From Molanna angustata (Eukaryota > Arthropoda > Insecta > Trichoptera > Molannidae), in assembly GCA_963576475.1 (NCBI GenBank), contig OY754981.1, forward strand, positions 30,542,132 through 30,606,131: a stretch of DNA of 64,000 nt, written 5' to 3'. A program made the translations under genes and the position numbers. The notes under the pieces were generated by a model. The model saw only the letters and a list, made by a program, of their open reading frames with translations. It did not search any database and was not told the origin of the DNA. Positions 43,113 to 53,650 of the stretch are shown here, piece after piece; within the stretch, counting starts at the first letter, position 1; the number at the start of each line of letters is the position of its first letter.

Positions 43113-43422
43113 CAAAGTAAACGCTCGTTCTAACCAAGTTCGATTATACTTAAATTTTCTGTGTTTTAGCTAAGTAACAATTGCTAAATATACAGTTCAA
43201 ATTTCTGAATATACTAAGGAGACAAATAAATTAATGTACTATCATGTAAAATTTTCTTTCCTGCCACCCTATTTTAAGACAGGTGCTACGCTTAAAAGCA
43301 ATGTACCTGCCGCATTACTCCCTATTATAAAGACAGGTGTTCTATTTTCACAAAACGGCTTAGTATTTATTTCGAAGACTTTATTTTTATTTTTCATTAT
43401 TTTCTACACTATATTTACTATA
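43113..43422. other. AT-rich spacer
   Basis: A locally less AT-rich stretch at 43255-43340, no recognised frame. Confidence 0.35.
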
Positions 43423-44449
43423 ACTAGTTGCATGTAACACATGAGATCCAACTGTCGATAGCGATAGTATGTATAGTTGAAGAATATGTACCAAACTATA
43501 AACCCATAAATACAAATTATTGAATATTTTCAGATATTTTGTTTTCTATACAACATATGTAGGTATGTATGTCAAGATAGGATAGTATGGAGGAAGTTCC
43601 TTTTTTCCTACCCAGAATATGAAAATAGCATGATGGTATGTATGTTTGGAGATGAAGTATCAAACTATTAAGTCTTCTTACATATTGTGTATAGGCGACT
43701 GCCATACAAAATGTATGAAGCGATGTCGTCACTAAATTCAATTTTTAAAAAAATTGTTAAAAAAAAATTGAGATCTTCTACTACAATGCTAATATTTTTT
43801 ATAGAAAATTAAATTATCTAGTTGGGGTGTTTCGGCTTTTTTCGATAATTGTAAAAGTTTTGGAAATATAGGCAGTTAAACTCATAAATTTATCATAAAA
43901 AAAATATTTTTCTTAATAAAAAATGTTTGAGAAACCCTGGAATTTTTTTGAATAAACTAATTTGAGATTTTGTATTTGTCTATGTTTGTACCAATTTTCA
44001 GCGTTCTAGCGTTTATGGTTTCTGAGATATATGGAAAAATAAAATAAAAATTCAAAAGTCGATAACCCCTGACTGAAACAAAAATTCAAAATTCCGAGTA
44101 TAAAAGTTTTGTAGGCCTGTAACTGTTTATATATTCTGAAATTTTAGGCTCTGTAAATTGAGCGGATCAAAAGTTATAAGGGGGGGACGGACACACAGAC
44201 ACACAGACACACACACACACAGACACACACACACACACAGACACACGAAATGTTCTACTCCGAATTCTGAGTAAATCCGTGTATGGAACATATATGCTGC
44301 GAAGCCTCTAAGTTGGTGTTTTTTGACTTCAAAGTTGGAAAAGCCGTGAAAAAAGTAGACCTCTCCATACAATTCTCGCGTATTCTGGCTTGATACATTG
44401 TCGATATGTTAAGAGAACAAAGTTCTCCTGAACAAATCGACAGTTGGAT
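43423..44449 (-). mobile_element. TIR element family P, copy C, near full-length
   Basis: Inverted copy with both ends: ACTAGTTGCATGTAACACAT and GATCCAACTGTCGATAGCG at the left, AAATCGACAGTTGGATT at the right. The AC array (44190-44255) is preceded by a G-run, as expected for the inverse orientation. Minus frames at 44127-44372 correspond to the non-functional frame of copy A. Confidence 0.85.
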
Positions 44450-44654
44450 TAATTTTAAGTTTAGTACGAGACTTTCGATAAAAAAATATTCTTAATTAAA
44501 TTTGGTGTTTAAATCATTTTTTTTTCGAATATTTTAAAAATACCATATACACAAACATTCAGGTTTTTTCGTTATTTCATAGATGGCGATAGAAAAAATG
44601 TGTTATTTTCAAACGAATTTTTTCTCATTATTTAAATATTCAGAACTTTCAAAA

Positions 44655-44850
44655 ATTTCATTGATAAGGAAACTCAACGAGAAGGCATAATAGGTGTACG
44701 TCGGCGTCGCGTAAGCGCATAAAGTAAACACGTAAACCTACCGATGATATTACCGGTCGTAAGCCCTGTAGGTGCCTTGATTTCCTGGTTCTTCTATAAT
44801 ATTCCAACTTCGTCTCTATTGAGATGTTGAAAAGAGTCGACAATATTTTT
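44655..44850 (-). repeat. Dispersed repeat related to the 95-bp array
   Basis: The minus frame of 61 codons (44658-44843) reads SIETKLEYYRRTRKSRHLQ then GLRPVI. This peptide pattern recurs at 19830-20010 (with stops) and in each 95-bp unit at 60335. It may be a scrap of a transposon protein; I do not recognise the family. Confidence 0.5.
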
Positions 44851-45717
44851 TCATTTATCTGAGTGTTAGTTACGGGAAATTAACGGAGTTCATATTTCCC
44901 ATTAATTATGGATATTTTAAGAATTAGAAGCCATCAATGGTTTATTAGCGACTACAGATATATATTACGTTAGTGTTATGTTTTCTCACCCTATCACAAA
45001 TCTTCTTAAAAATCTAAAGCATTTACATATTTAAAAATTGCGATATCATAACTCGCAATTACATTTTAATTGTTACAAATAGTTCTAAAAGGGTTAGTCA
45101 TGTATGTAAAAGACAAAAGTCACCAATAGTGGTGAGTAATTCAGGTCATTTAGTTTTAATAATACTTCATATCCTGCCGACCGGATGGAAAACTGACAAA
45201 TCTAAATACCATTAACATTTTTAATATAAACATAATCATCGTTATTGTTAATTTGTTTAAAATAATAGTTCAAATAAAATATATATCAACAAACGTATTA
45301 GTCATTAGGGGGCAATATAATTTATTGAAAATATAATAATTTTATTTATTGGTAATACCCAATGACACACCCTGCAGCAGGGGTTGTTGACGTGCGGAAC
45401 GCGTGCATTAATATACTTTTTAATTTACACAATTATTAAATGAGACGTTCAACTTATAAATGCTTAAAAAATGGAATAAATTATTTTAATTTAAATACAA
45501 AAAAGGACAAAAAAATTAATCGGTACCTGTATAATTTTTATTATTTTTGTATTATTAGTTTTACATATTCTGGTCCTTATGTGGGTGTGGTCCATAACTG
45601 TCTTATTTAATGTATTTTTGTAATAGCGACTATTTGTAACCATAAATAAATAAATAAATAGTTATTTTTTATAAAAAAAATGAAAACATGTTTGAACACT
45701 CCCTTACCCTGCTCTAG
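44851..45717. other. AT-rich spacer
   Basis: No gene. A GC-richer word CACACCCTGCAGCAGGGG near 45366 contains the palindrome CCTGCAGCAGG-like sequence. (AAAT)n tail-like run at 45640-45660. Confidence 0.4.
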
Positions 45718-45883
45718 TGGCGAATTTATTGCAAAATGACAATTCCTTTCAACCAACCAGTGTTTCCATTCCAAAGGAGCAATGTTTTTAAAATAGATTT
45801 CTTCCCTACTGGGAATCGAACCCGGGAAGTCATCTCAGAAATCAAACGATTTACCGCTATGCCACGGCGGTCGGCAAATCACT
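45718..45883 (-). mobile_element. SINE family II, minus-strand copy
   Basis: Reading minus: TGCCGACCGCCGTGGCATAG, GGGTTCGATTCCCAGTAGGG, TTCCTTTGGAATGGAAACAC and TTGAAAGGAATTG. The 3' end is shortened. It is head-to-head with the next copy, with about 20 bp between them. Confidence 0.82.
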
Positions 45884-45902
45884 AACGAATTTAATGTATT
45901 TT

Positions 45903-46085
45903 CGGTGGCTTCTGTGCGGGAGACCTGGGATCGATCCCCAGCAAAGGAAAAATTTATTTCAATTAATCTCTCACGTAAAGATTGCATCTCTGGGCTGAAT
46001 ACATTGGTTAGTTGGAAGAATTTGCCATATGGCACTAAGCTAACCACTTGCACAGCGTGCAAGGAAGTGCTCATTATTATTCTTA
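45903..46085 (+). mobile_element. SINE family II, plus-strand copy, head deleted
   Basis: Begins GTGGCTTCTGTGCGGG (A box lost by a small deletion), with B-box-like GGGATCGATCCCCAGCA, and continues to CACAGCGTGCAAGGAAGTGC. Together with 45718-45883 it forms an imperfect inverted repeat of about 370 bp. Confidence 0.82.
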
Positions 46086-46139
46086 TATAAAAAATAATTA
46101 TTTTGTGATTAAATTTATTTCAAAATCCTTTCTTTATGT

Positions 46140-46430
46140 AGTCTATCAACATCATCACGGTATATCCCACAATCCATGGTAACCAGCGACAGGTGAGCTG
46201 GTATGCACAATCTTTAAGAACGACGCACGACACATACGTGTATACACACACCAGTCTTGTCTCACCTAAGAAGGCACTACATTCAGAATTGATGGTGAAC
46301 CTCGTTGCTGAACTAAGTGAGGTGTTATTTTGCCCGTTTAGTTTTCGATTACCCGGCTCTTACGGGACACCCGAAAAAAATGAAATAGAACAAAGTGGAA
46401 ACACTATTCTAAGCCGGTGGCTCACAGCGT
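46140..46430 (+). repeat. Dispersed repeat family R4, copy 3
   Basis: CATCATCACGGTATATCCCA, GGTAACCAGCGACAGGTGAG, CACACACCAGTCTTGTCTCA, GGTGAACCTCGTTGCTGAAC, TACCCGGCTCTTACGGGACA, then AAAGTGGAAACAC and TAAGCCGGTGG. The best preserved R4 copy. Confidence 0.7.
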
Positions 46431-46497
46431 ATTTATTGCTAATTTACCTAAATAAATAACATTTAGAATCATTATTACTAATATTGACCATACCTAT

Positions 46498-46528
46498 AGG
46501 TAGGTAGGTAGGTAGGTAGGTAGGTAAT
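46498..46528 (+). repeat. (TAGG)n microsatellite
   Basis: About seven TAGG units (AGGTAGGTAGGTAGG...). Confidence 0.95.
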
Positions 46529-46975
46529 ACTTAATATAATATGAGGGTACCAATATGATGGGTACAGACAAGATTCACAATTCAACACGGATGACGTTAT
46601 CAATAAGATTATTCTTTCTTTGGGTCATTATCCGATGTTTGTGAGGTCAGCTGGTTGGTATTATTATATATTATATACCACTATAAACCTTGCAGACCCA
46701 TATGATGGGTCACAGAGACCCATCAGAATGAGTCACACGATTGCCTTCAGCAATATCCCAACACGACTCCTGGATGCCAATATTATAATTTACAGGTTGT
46801 CCCAAAAAATGTATGGGTACACACTTAACGTGATTATCAAAACAGTACCATACTTTTTTTATTTTATTTCATTTCTAAACCTCAGCTTATTTTATACAAT
46901 ATTAATATTTAGTTTACAATTTAGAAAGAAATAGCAATTTTAATTTATTTTATTTTATTTCAATTCATTTAATTT

Positions 46976-47574
46976 AATTTTATTTTATTTTATTATATTT
47001 TATTTTATTTTATTTTATTTTATTTTATTTTATTTTATTTTATTTTATTTTATTTTATTTTATTTTGTTTTATTTTATTTTATTTTATTTTATTTTATTT
47101 TATTTTATTTTATTTTATTTTATTTTATTTTATTTTATTTTATTTTATTTTATTTTATTTTATTTTATTTTATTTTATTTTATTTTATTTTATTTTATTT
47201 TATTTTATTTTATTTTATTTTATTTTATTTTATTTTATTTTATTTTATTTTATTTTATTTTATTTTATTTTATTTTATTTTATTTTATTTTATTTTATTT
47301 TATTTTATTTTATTTTATTTTATTTTATTTTATTTTATTTTATTTTATTTTATTTTATTTTATTTTATTTTATTTTATTTTATTTTATTTTATTTTATTT
47401 TATTTTATTTTATTTTATTTTATTTTATTTTATTTTATTTTATTTTATTTTATTTTATTTTATTTTATTTTATTTTATTTTATTTTATTTTATTTTATTT
47501 TATTTTATTTTATTTTATTTTATTTTATTTTATTTTATTTTATTTTATTTTGTTTTATTTTGTTTTATTTTATT
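46976..47574. repeat. (TTTTA)n satellite, about 600 bp
   Basis: Pentanucleotide array; the stretch 47068-47551 is uninterrupted (about 97 units), with single T-to-G changes at 47067, 47552 and 47562. The five-residue FILFY frame on the plus strand (170 codons) is a by-product of the 15-nt coding period. Confidence 0.98.
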
Positions 47575-47654
47575 TAATAATACGAATTGATGGAGTTCCA
47601 AGCGTGTGGTAAATAATATACATAATTTATAATTGAATTCTCTATCATTTTCCG

Positions 47655-47815
47655 CCTTTTGTAGTTGATCAACTTTTGCTGGGTTTTTTGATAAATACAT
47701 AAACCTTAACTTTGCTACTTTAACGAGTCTCCACAAAAAATCCAGTAGCTAGAGGTCTAGAGAGCGCCGGGGCTAATCAATAGCACCTATTTTAATCAAT
47801 TTATTAATTAGATTT
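47655..47815 (-). pseudogene. Tc1/mariner transposase C-terminal scrap
   Basis: The minus frame reads ID-stop-PRRSLDL-stop-LLDFLWRLVK and then FMYLSKNPAKVDQLQKA. The pattern PPRSPDLxPLDFFLWG...vY...P..v..L is the conserved end of the catalytic domain in one group of insect Tc1/mariner-class transposases. Two stops and loss of the final acidic context show that it is dead. The frame then continues into the satellite. Confidence 0.6.
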
Positions 47816-47966
47816 TCATGGAGATATGCTCGATATGACGAATATTAGTGGAGAGGTTCTTATAAATTATAGTCATCTTTATCCTTTAAGTTTAAGTGCT
47901 TACGAAAATTTGGTATGATATTTTCCTGCAACAAATTCAAGTAAACGAAGTTTTTGGGACACGCTG

Positions 47967-48544
47967 TACATGTAACTGATATGGTTAAAAGACTTAACTA
48001 TATTAAACCCGCCTCAAAACGGGTTATCTATTTTTAAAACACCGTCATCGCAGGTTCTCTGAATATCTTCTTTATTTATTTGTTTGTTTACACGCTCCAA
48101 ATACTTATGTATATGCATGATGACATATTATGTGGCTAAACTTTACGACTTAACCACTACGAGTCTACCTGCTTTTGAAATTAAATTTTAAAGTGAATTA
48201 AAAATAATTTTAATATGATAATAAACATAGAAAATATCAACATAAAATATATGTTTTTTTTTGTTTAAGGCAATTCATACAAACACAAAATATAAGGGTT
48301 TTATAAAATCAAATTACGGTTTATTGTTCCACAAAGATTTTAATAAATAGAAGAATACTTTATTTCTCTGAATATAACAAAATTTAAACATCATAATCTG
48401 CATATAAATAAAGTAGACCTCGTATGATTGTCGTTCTGGATTTGCACACTATTGTGCGCGGCAACTTTGGAAATATAGGCAGTTAAACTCATAAATTTAT
48501 CACAAAAAAACTTGTATTAAAATTTTGTATTTGTCTAGATTTTG
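47967..48544. other. AT-rich spacer with a short family P fragment
   Basis: 48465-48540 holds AACTTTGGAAATATAGGC, AGTTAAACTCATAAATTTAT and TTTTGTATTTGTCTA, a scrap of family P in minus orientation. Otherwise unassigned. Confidence 0.5.
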
Positions 48545-48978
48545 AAGGATATCTGAATAGTGCTTTTGATTTTTTTTACTGTCAAATATTTCAAAGTGAC
48601 CCCAAGATCAGGAAACATAAAATTTGATATTTATATTTTAAAATTACTTAAAAGGCACATCACGTATGGCATCATCATTAAATGGCGTTGAAAAATTATC
48701 ATATTTTCATAAAAATACCTGAAATCATACAAAATTTGAATACACTGTGGAATGACTTGTTAATGAGGAGTATAACGTTGGTCACAATCAACTCTAGAAA
48801 TTAATTATGTTTCGTTGAAATAATAAATTGCCGATTTGTAATAAATGCCAGAATACTTATTATTTATATGTACAAAAAGTTTACAAAACAAATATATTTG
48901 ACATTTTGCCTTTCAACCGACATTAAAGCTCATCTTGAATCTATTTACTATTTTATGAAAGTCACACAACATTTATTA
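48545..48978 (-). mobile_element. MITE family V 5' part plus flank, copy f (SINE-free site)
   Basis: Matches 11050-11650 along its length (TGACCCCAAGATCAGGAAAC, GGCATCATCATTAAATGGC, GACTTGTTAATGAGGAGTAT, CAACCGACATTAAAGCTCAT) but lacks the SINE I inserted there. It provides the pre-insertion sequence. Confidence 0.8.
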
Positions 48979-49300
48979 CTAGTAACATGTAACACATGAA
49001 ATCGTCGATAGCGATAGTATGTATAGTTGAAGAAGAAGTACCAAACTATAAATCCAAATTATAGAATATTTTAAGATATCTTGATCTCTATACAACACAT
49101 GTAGGTAAGTATGTATGTCAAGATAGAATATGGAGGTCAGTCCTTTTTTGCTACCCAGGATATGAAAACAGCATGATGGTATGTATGTATGTTGGAAGAT
49201 GAAGTATCAAACTATTAAGTCTTCTTACATATTGTGTATAGGCGACTGCCATACAAATTGTATGAAGCGATGTCGTCACTAAATTCAATTTGTACTAAAA
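48979..49300 (-). mobile_element. TIR element family P, copy D, 3' part
   Basis: ACTAGTAACATGTAACACAT start, then GATAGCGATAGTATGTATAG and the usual internal blocks to AATTCAATTTGTACTAAAAT, where it stops. Inverted relative to the adjacent copy E. Confidence 0.8.
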
Positions 49301-49352
49301 TTGATTCAAAATTTCCCTTGGACAAACATATAGAAATTATAGTAACAGATAT

Positions 49353-50387
49353 TCCAACTGTCGATTTGTTCAGGAGAACTTTGTTCTCTTAACATATCGA
49401 CAATGTATCAAGCCAGAATACGCGAGAATTGTATGGAGAGGTCTACTTTTTTCACGGCTTTTCCAACTTTGAAGTCAAAAAACACCAACTTAGAGGCTTC
49501 GCAGCATATATGTTCGCAGCATATATGTTCCATACACGGATTTACTCAGAATTCGGAGTAGAACATTTCGTGTGTCTGTGTGTCTGTGTGTCTGTGTGTG
49601 TGTGTGTCTGTGTGTGTGTCTGTGTGTGTGTCCCCCCCCCCCTTATAACTTTTGATCCGCTCAATTTACAGAGCCCAAAATTTCAGAATATATAAACAGT
49701 TATAGGCCTACAAAACTTTTTTACTCAGAATTTTGAATTTTTGTTTCAGTCAGGGGTTATCAACTTTTGAATTTTTACTTTATTTTTCCATATATCTCAA
49801 AAACCATAAAAGCTAGAACGCTGAGAATTTGTACAAATATAGACAAATACAAAATCTCAAATTTATTTTTTTAAAAAAATTCCAGGGTTTCTCAAACATT
49901 TTTTATTAAGAAAAATATTTTTTTATGATAAATTTATGAGTTTAACTGCCTATATTTCCATTTTTTTTTAAATATCGAAAAAAGCCGAAACACCCCAACT
50001 AGATAATTTAATTTTCTATATAAAATATTAACATTGTATTAGCACATCTCAAACTTTTTTTAACAATTTTTATAAAAATTGAATTTAGTGACGACATTGC
50101 TTCATACAATTTGTATGTCAGTCGCCTATACACAATATGTAAGAAGTTTTAATAGTTTGATAGGTACTTAATCTCCAAACATACATACAGAAGCATCATG
50201 CTGTTTTCATATTCCGGGTAGGAAAACAGGACTGACCTCCATACTGTCCTATCTTGACATACATACCAACATGTGTTAAAATTTTCAATAATTTGGATTT
50301 ATGGGTTAATAGTTTGATTCTTATTCTTCAACTATACATACTATCGCTATCGACAGTTGGATCTCATGTGTTACATGCAACTAGTAT
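49353..50387 (+). mobile_element. TIR element family P, copy E, full-length
   Basis: TCCAACTGTCGATTTGTTC to ATCGACAGTTGGATCTCATG and ATGCAACTAGTA. A tandem duplication of TTCGCAGCATATATG near 49498-49525 is private to this copy. The TG/TCTG array (49570-49632) and C-run are intact. Confidence 0.88.
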
Positions 50388-50392
50388 AAAAA

Positions 50393-50884
50393 AAATTGAG
50401 ATGTACTTACTAATATAATGTTCATATTGTTTATAGAAAATTATATTATGTAGTTGGGGTTTTTCGGTTTTTCTTAATATTTTTTTTTGAGAAATTTTGT
50501 ATTTATCTACATTTATACCAATTTTCAGCGTTTTAGCTTATATACTTTTTGAGATATACGAAAAAAATAAGTAAAATTTCAAAAGTTGATAACTCCTGAC
50601 TGAAACAAAAAGTCGAAATTCTGAGTACCTACTTATAATTGTTTTGTTGGCCTATAATTTTCTATAAATTTTGAAATTTTTTCTCTGTGCATTGAGTGGA
50701 TCAAAAGTTATAAGGGGGGTTATAACACACACACACACACATAGACATACACCCTGACACACAGACACACTAAGTTGGTGATTTTGACTTCAAAGTTGGC
50801 AAAGCTTTGAAAAATATAGACCTTGAATACAAATCTCGCGTATACTGGCTTGATACTTTGTCGATATGTTCGACAGTTGGATTA
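50393..50884 (-). mobile_element. TIR element family P, copy F, 5' part
   Basis: Inverted and more diverged: GGGGTTTTTCGG, CCAATTTTCAGCGTTTTAGC, GATCAAAAGTTATAAGGGGG, AC array, AAGTTGGTGATTTTGACTTC and TTCGACAGTTGGATT at the right end. It abuts copy E, giving a D-E-F cluster of about 1.9 kb. Confidence 0.75.
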
Positions 50885-50924
50885 ATTTGTGTTTATACAT
50901 GTTAAGTATTTCAGTAGGTACGTA

Positions 50925-50996
50925 TTCTTCAATTATACATACCTACAATCGCCATCGACAGTTGGATCACATGTATTACATGCAACTAGTATTATG
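50925..50996 (+). mobile_element. TIR element family P, 3' end scrap
   Basis: TATTCTTCAATTATACATAC, CGCCATCGACAGTTGGATCA and TTACATGCAACTAGTATTAT: only the last 70 bp of the family. Confidence 0.75.
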
Positions 50997-51996
50997 GAAA
51001 TAATATAATGGAAAGACGAGATGTTTTGCACGTCCACAGGACCCAATTTCTGTTGACTCTGGCCTTTTGATAAATAAACAAATGAGCAATATGCGTTTGT
51101 TCTGCGTAAACAATGACGATACATGGCGCAATATTGAAATGTAATAAACATCCTACTATAAACAGATTCACAATTGTTTTTTTGACCCAGTATCCCATCT
51201 AGTAGGTACCTAGTGTTTTTATATTTTTCTAAATTGTTAACTAAACAAATGAATTATTATTATAATTCTATATGCAGTTGCATCAGACTAAAAGGGCATT
51301 AAAAATAACTGAAGAATAAGTAGGTTCTTTCTTAGCCCACAAAAAAATATTCAATACTAATATTAAATTTATCTTTCCACTGAGAAAAACAAAGAACCAT
51401 AATAACGCACAAACATATTTATTATAGATTATAAAAGAATTTGATTTTTAGATCTTTTTAGATGTTTTTGACAGTCAATTTAACTACCTACGTGCAATCT
51501 TTTCTTTTTGTCATCACCGACATAAGATTACATGTAGGTAGGTAGGTATGCATTATTAAAGAATTACCTAAGCCAATATTTTTTTTAATTTCAGGATTAA
51601 ATTAAAATTAGCAATATTAATTTCATGATATTATGTACCTACTTATTAAATTATATTAAGTTATCTTCGTGGTCAAAAGGGTGTCATTTAACAATGAAAT
51701 TAAAAATATAATCCTTTGTCTAAATATTTACGTACTTTTATATAAATATAAATAAATGTAGGTTTATGTGTACGTACTATTATTTTAAAAGCCAATAGCA
51801 TAATGATGGGATGTCCCATACGATAAATAAAAATAATTGAATGATTAAATTATGATCTAATTTATACATTGTCGCAATGAATTGTAAATTTAAATTATTA
51901 AAGTAAAAATAAATGAAGGTATGCATTAAAATTTCCTTAAATGTATCAGTACTCAAATAGTATTTTTAATAGTATTTTAATTTTTTGTTCTTATGC
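50997..51996. other. AT-rich upstream region
   Basis: About 1 kb of AT-rich DNA upstream of the 52.2-kb promoter. No element recognised and no coding frame trusted. Confidence 0.4.
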
Positions 51997-52230
51997 GCAC
52001 GTGAAAATAGACAGATTCGCCGTCAGCTGACTGTTTATGTTTATCTCCCTTTTACGCGATGGAATGACTCATTTACATCGTGTATTCGCCTCTCTTTCGC
52101 TCGGTCATATGGGAACTACGTTCCCGCCGACCAGCCAATAGCGTGCGGCGGTGATGACACATGCCTTTAGCAGCTAGCGACTCTGCGTCTGTCCTCAAAA
52201 GATACAACTAGCAGCGCAATCGTTTGATTC
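51997..52230 (+). promoter_or_regulatory. Proximal promoter region of the 52.2-kb gene
   Basis: Base composition shifts abruptly to GC-rich. Visible words include the E boxes CACGTG (51999) and CAGCTG (52024), CGCTCGGTCATATGGG, CCGACCAGCCAATAG with a CCAAT element (52135) and GCGTGCGGCGGTGATGACA. No TATA box lies about 30 bp before the initiator, fitting a DPE-type promoter. Element names are by motif only. Confidence 0.5.
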
Positions 52231-52263
52231 AGTTATTTACAAAACTTGCTCGGAGTGAGTTGT
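52231..52263 (+). promoter_or_regulatory. Initiator and DPE core promoter
   Basis: TCAGTT (A at 52231 as +1) matches the arthropod initiator TCAKTY exactly, and AGTTGT at 52258-52263 matches the DPE consensus RGWYVT at exactly +28 to +33. The strict spacing makes coincidence less likely, though both motifs are short. Confidence 0.55.
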
Positions 52264-52579
52264 TTGTCAGTTTCGACCATTAATTCCGTTCGATTCGCGC
52301 CAAGATTTTGTTTATTATTTTATTGCCATCGTTCAAAAACATTAAAGTTACAACAGTGCAAAACCTGTTTATACAAATAGTTGTGTGTGTGATACAATTG
52401 TGGATAAATTGAGATCATTTCTCTTTACGTTTTTCGTATTGTTTACTTACAATTTTGTAACGCTCCTGTAGGACGTTACATGTTTTTTTGTGTGTGAAGT
52501 GTTGTGAAAAAACTACAAGATTCCGTCAATAAAGGGATCACGTACGGGAAGATCTGTGGGAAGTGATTGTGCCGGGGGA
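52231..52579 (+). other. 5' untranslated region with one short uORF
   Basis: About 349 nt from the inferred start to the first long-frame ATG. It contains a single upstream ATG (52480-52497, MFFCV then stop), which could dampen translation. No repeats are recognised, and the region is single-copy in the window. Confidence 0.45.
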
Positions 52580-52646
52580 ATGAGTATGAGGATGAAAAGG
52601 CAGTCACCATGTCTGGTTTTGAGGTTTATGCCACTCCAGGCTGTTG
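52580..52646 (+). CDS. Short first coding exon, signal-peptide-like, gene unknown
   Basis: ATG at 52580 opens a frame of 22 codons that starts MSMRMKRQSPC, has a basic N-terminus followed by a hydrophobic stretch (LVLRFMPLQAV), and reaches a donor TTG/GTATGT at 52646/52647 (intron phase 1). Three in-frame Met codons lie within the first five residues. The n-region/h-region layout would fit a secretory signal or membrane-protein start, but the hydrophobic core is short and broken by Arg. A second ATG at 52609 with a better context (CACCATGT) opens a different frame, MSGFEVYATPGC, to the same donor. No later exon could be joined with confidence inside the window. The gene is not identified. Confidence 0.42.
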
Positions 52647-53494
52647 GTATGTAACACCATACTGTTTATATTATTTCACCTATTAACATTGTAAACTTTG
52701 GAGAACTCTCAAAAGACAGAATCATATTTAAAGTATTCACGTATGCTTATGAATATTTTACAATAACATCTGTACAAATCAACGCAAGTATCTAAATTTG
52801 CACAATTTAGGTATGTAAGTAAATGATTTTCTGTCATTTGGAGCTTATTTCAAATTTCGAACCATGCATAGATCAAAAATTCGGTCATCAACTTAATAAT
52901 CACAGGACAAATCATTGATTACCTACATGACTTTTTGACAAGTAATTCTCAATTCTAGATTCAAAAAATAATCTCGGTTGTTTTCTTATTTCAGAGACAT
53001 TGGTACAATTAATTTTATTCGTATATTTTTTGCAATATGAACATTTAAATGACAATATATTTTTCCTTGTGTACATATTTTTGTATATTTATGATGTAGG
53101 TACATGATATTCTGACGTGAAATAATAATATACAACATTATACCTACGTCATGTGTAGCTATAGAAACGTAGTACCTACTATATAGTGTATACTGCGCAA
53201 GGTTAATTTAAACTAGGAATGACTCACACCTTGTTGGAATATTTTTGTTTTGTATCACAATATAAACATACATATATAAGACATACCTACCTTAGTCGTT
53301 TAATAAGTGTTTTTAGTACACACCAAACATTTGTTTATTATTAAATTTATAATATATACATAAAAAATAAAACAGTCAAGAAATATAGAAAAAGATGCAC
53401 AGTAAGAAAAAACATATTAACCTTTACCAATAATATATTATACTTAATTATTATGTACCTATACAAATAGAAGTTAATATAATTTACATATCTT
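52647..53494 (+). other. Presumed first intron, start
   Basis: Begins GTATGTAAC. AT-rich DNA with no exon-like islands. Intron status rests on the donor alone. Confidence 0.4.
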
Positions 53495-53650
53495 TAATAA
53501 GTTTATTTTTCTTTTGAATGCATTATATTCAGTTGCCAGTCTCAAATCTGTTTCAAGTTGGTTGAACCACACCGCCCCATTGTAAGTGTATGTATTAACG
53601 GGGTACACAATTGACCCAATATATTTTGTCTATTACTCGCCACACGTACA
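53495..53650 (-). pseudogene. LINE C-terminal relic
   Basis: The minus frame TYTYNGAVWFNQLETDLR then ATEYNAFKRKINLLK matches the final domain of non-LTR reverse transcriptases (YNG...wN.LP.dlr....aFK.kl..l). NQLE replaces the usual N.LP. The 5' part is absent. The A/T-rich DNA at 53330-53490 is probably its 3' UTR. Confidence 0.6.

Larger units (their letters stand above)
46793..47966 (-). mobile_element. Tc1/mariner-like transposon invaded by a pentanucleotide satellite
   Basis: The left end CAGGTTGTCCCAAAAAATG and the right end (reverse complement) CAGCGTGTCCCAAAAACTTC are inverted repeats matching at about 15 of the first 17 bases, and both are flanked directly by TA (46791-46792 and 47967-47968), the duplication typical of Tc1/mariner. 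Inside, on the minus strand, a transposase scrap with a PRSPDL..LDF.LW-type motif is readable (47655-47815). About 600 bp of the 1174-bp element is a TTTTA satellite. Inactive. Confidence 0.8.

Noticed and set aside
47065..47577. 170-codon plus-strand open frame of FILFY repeats
   Set aside because: Pure translation of the TTTTA satellite; no independent coding evidence.
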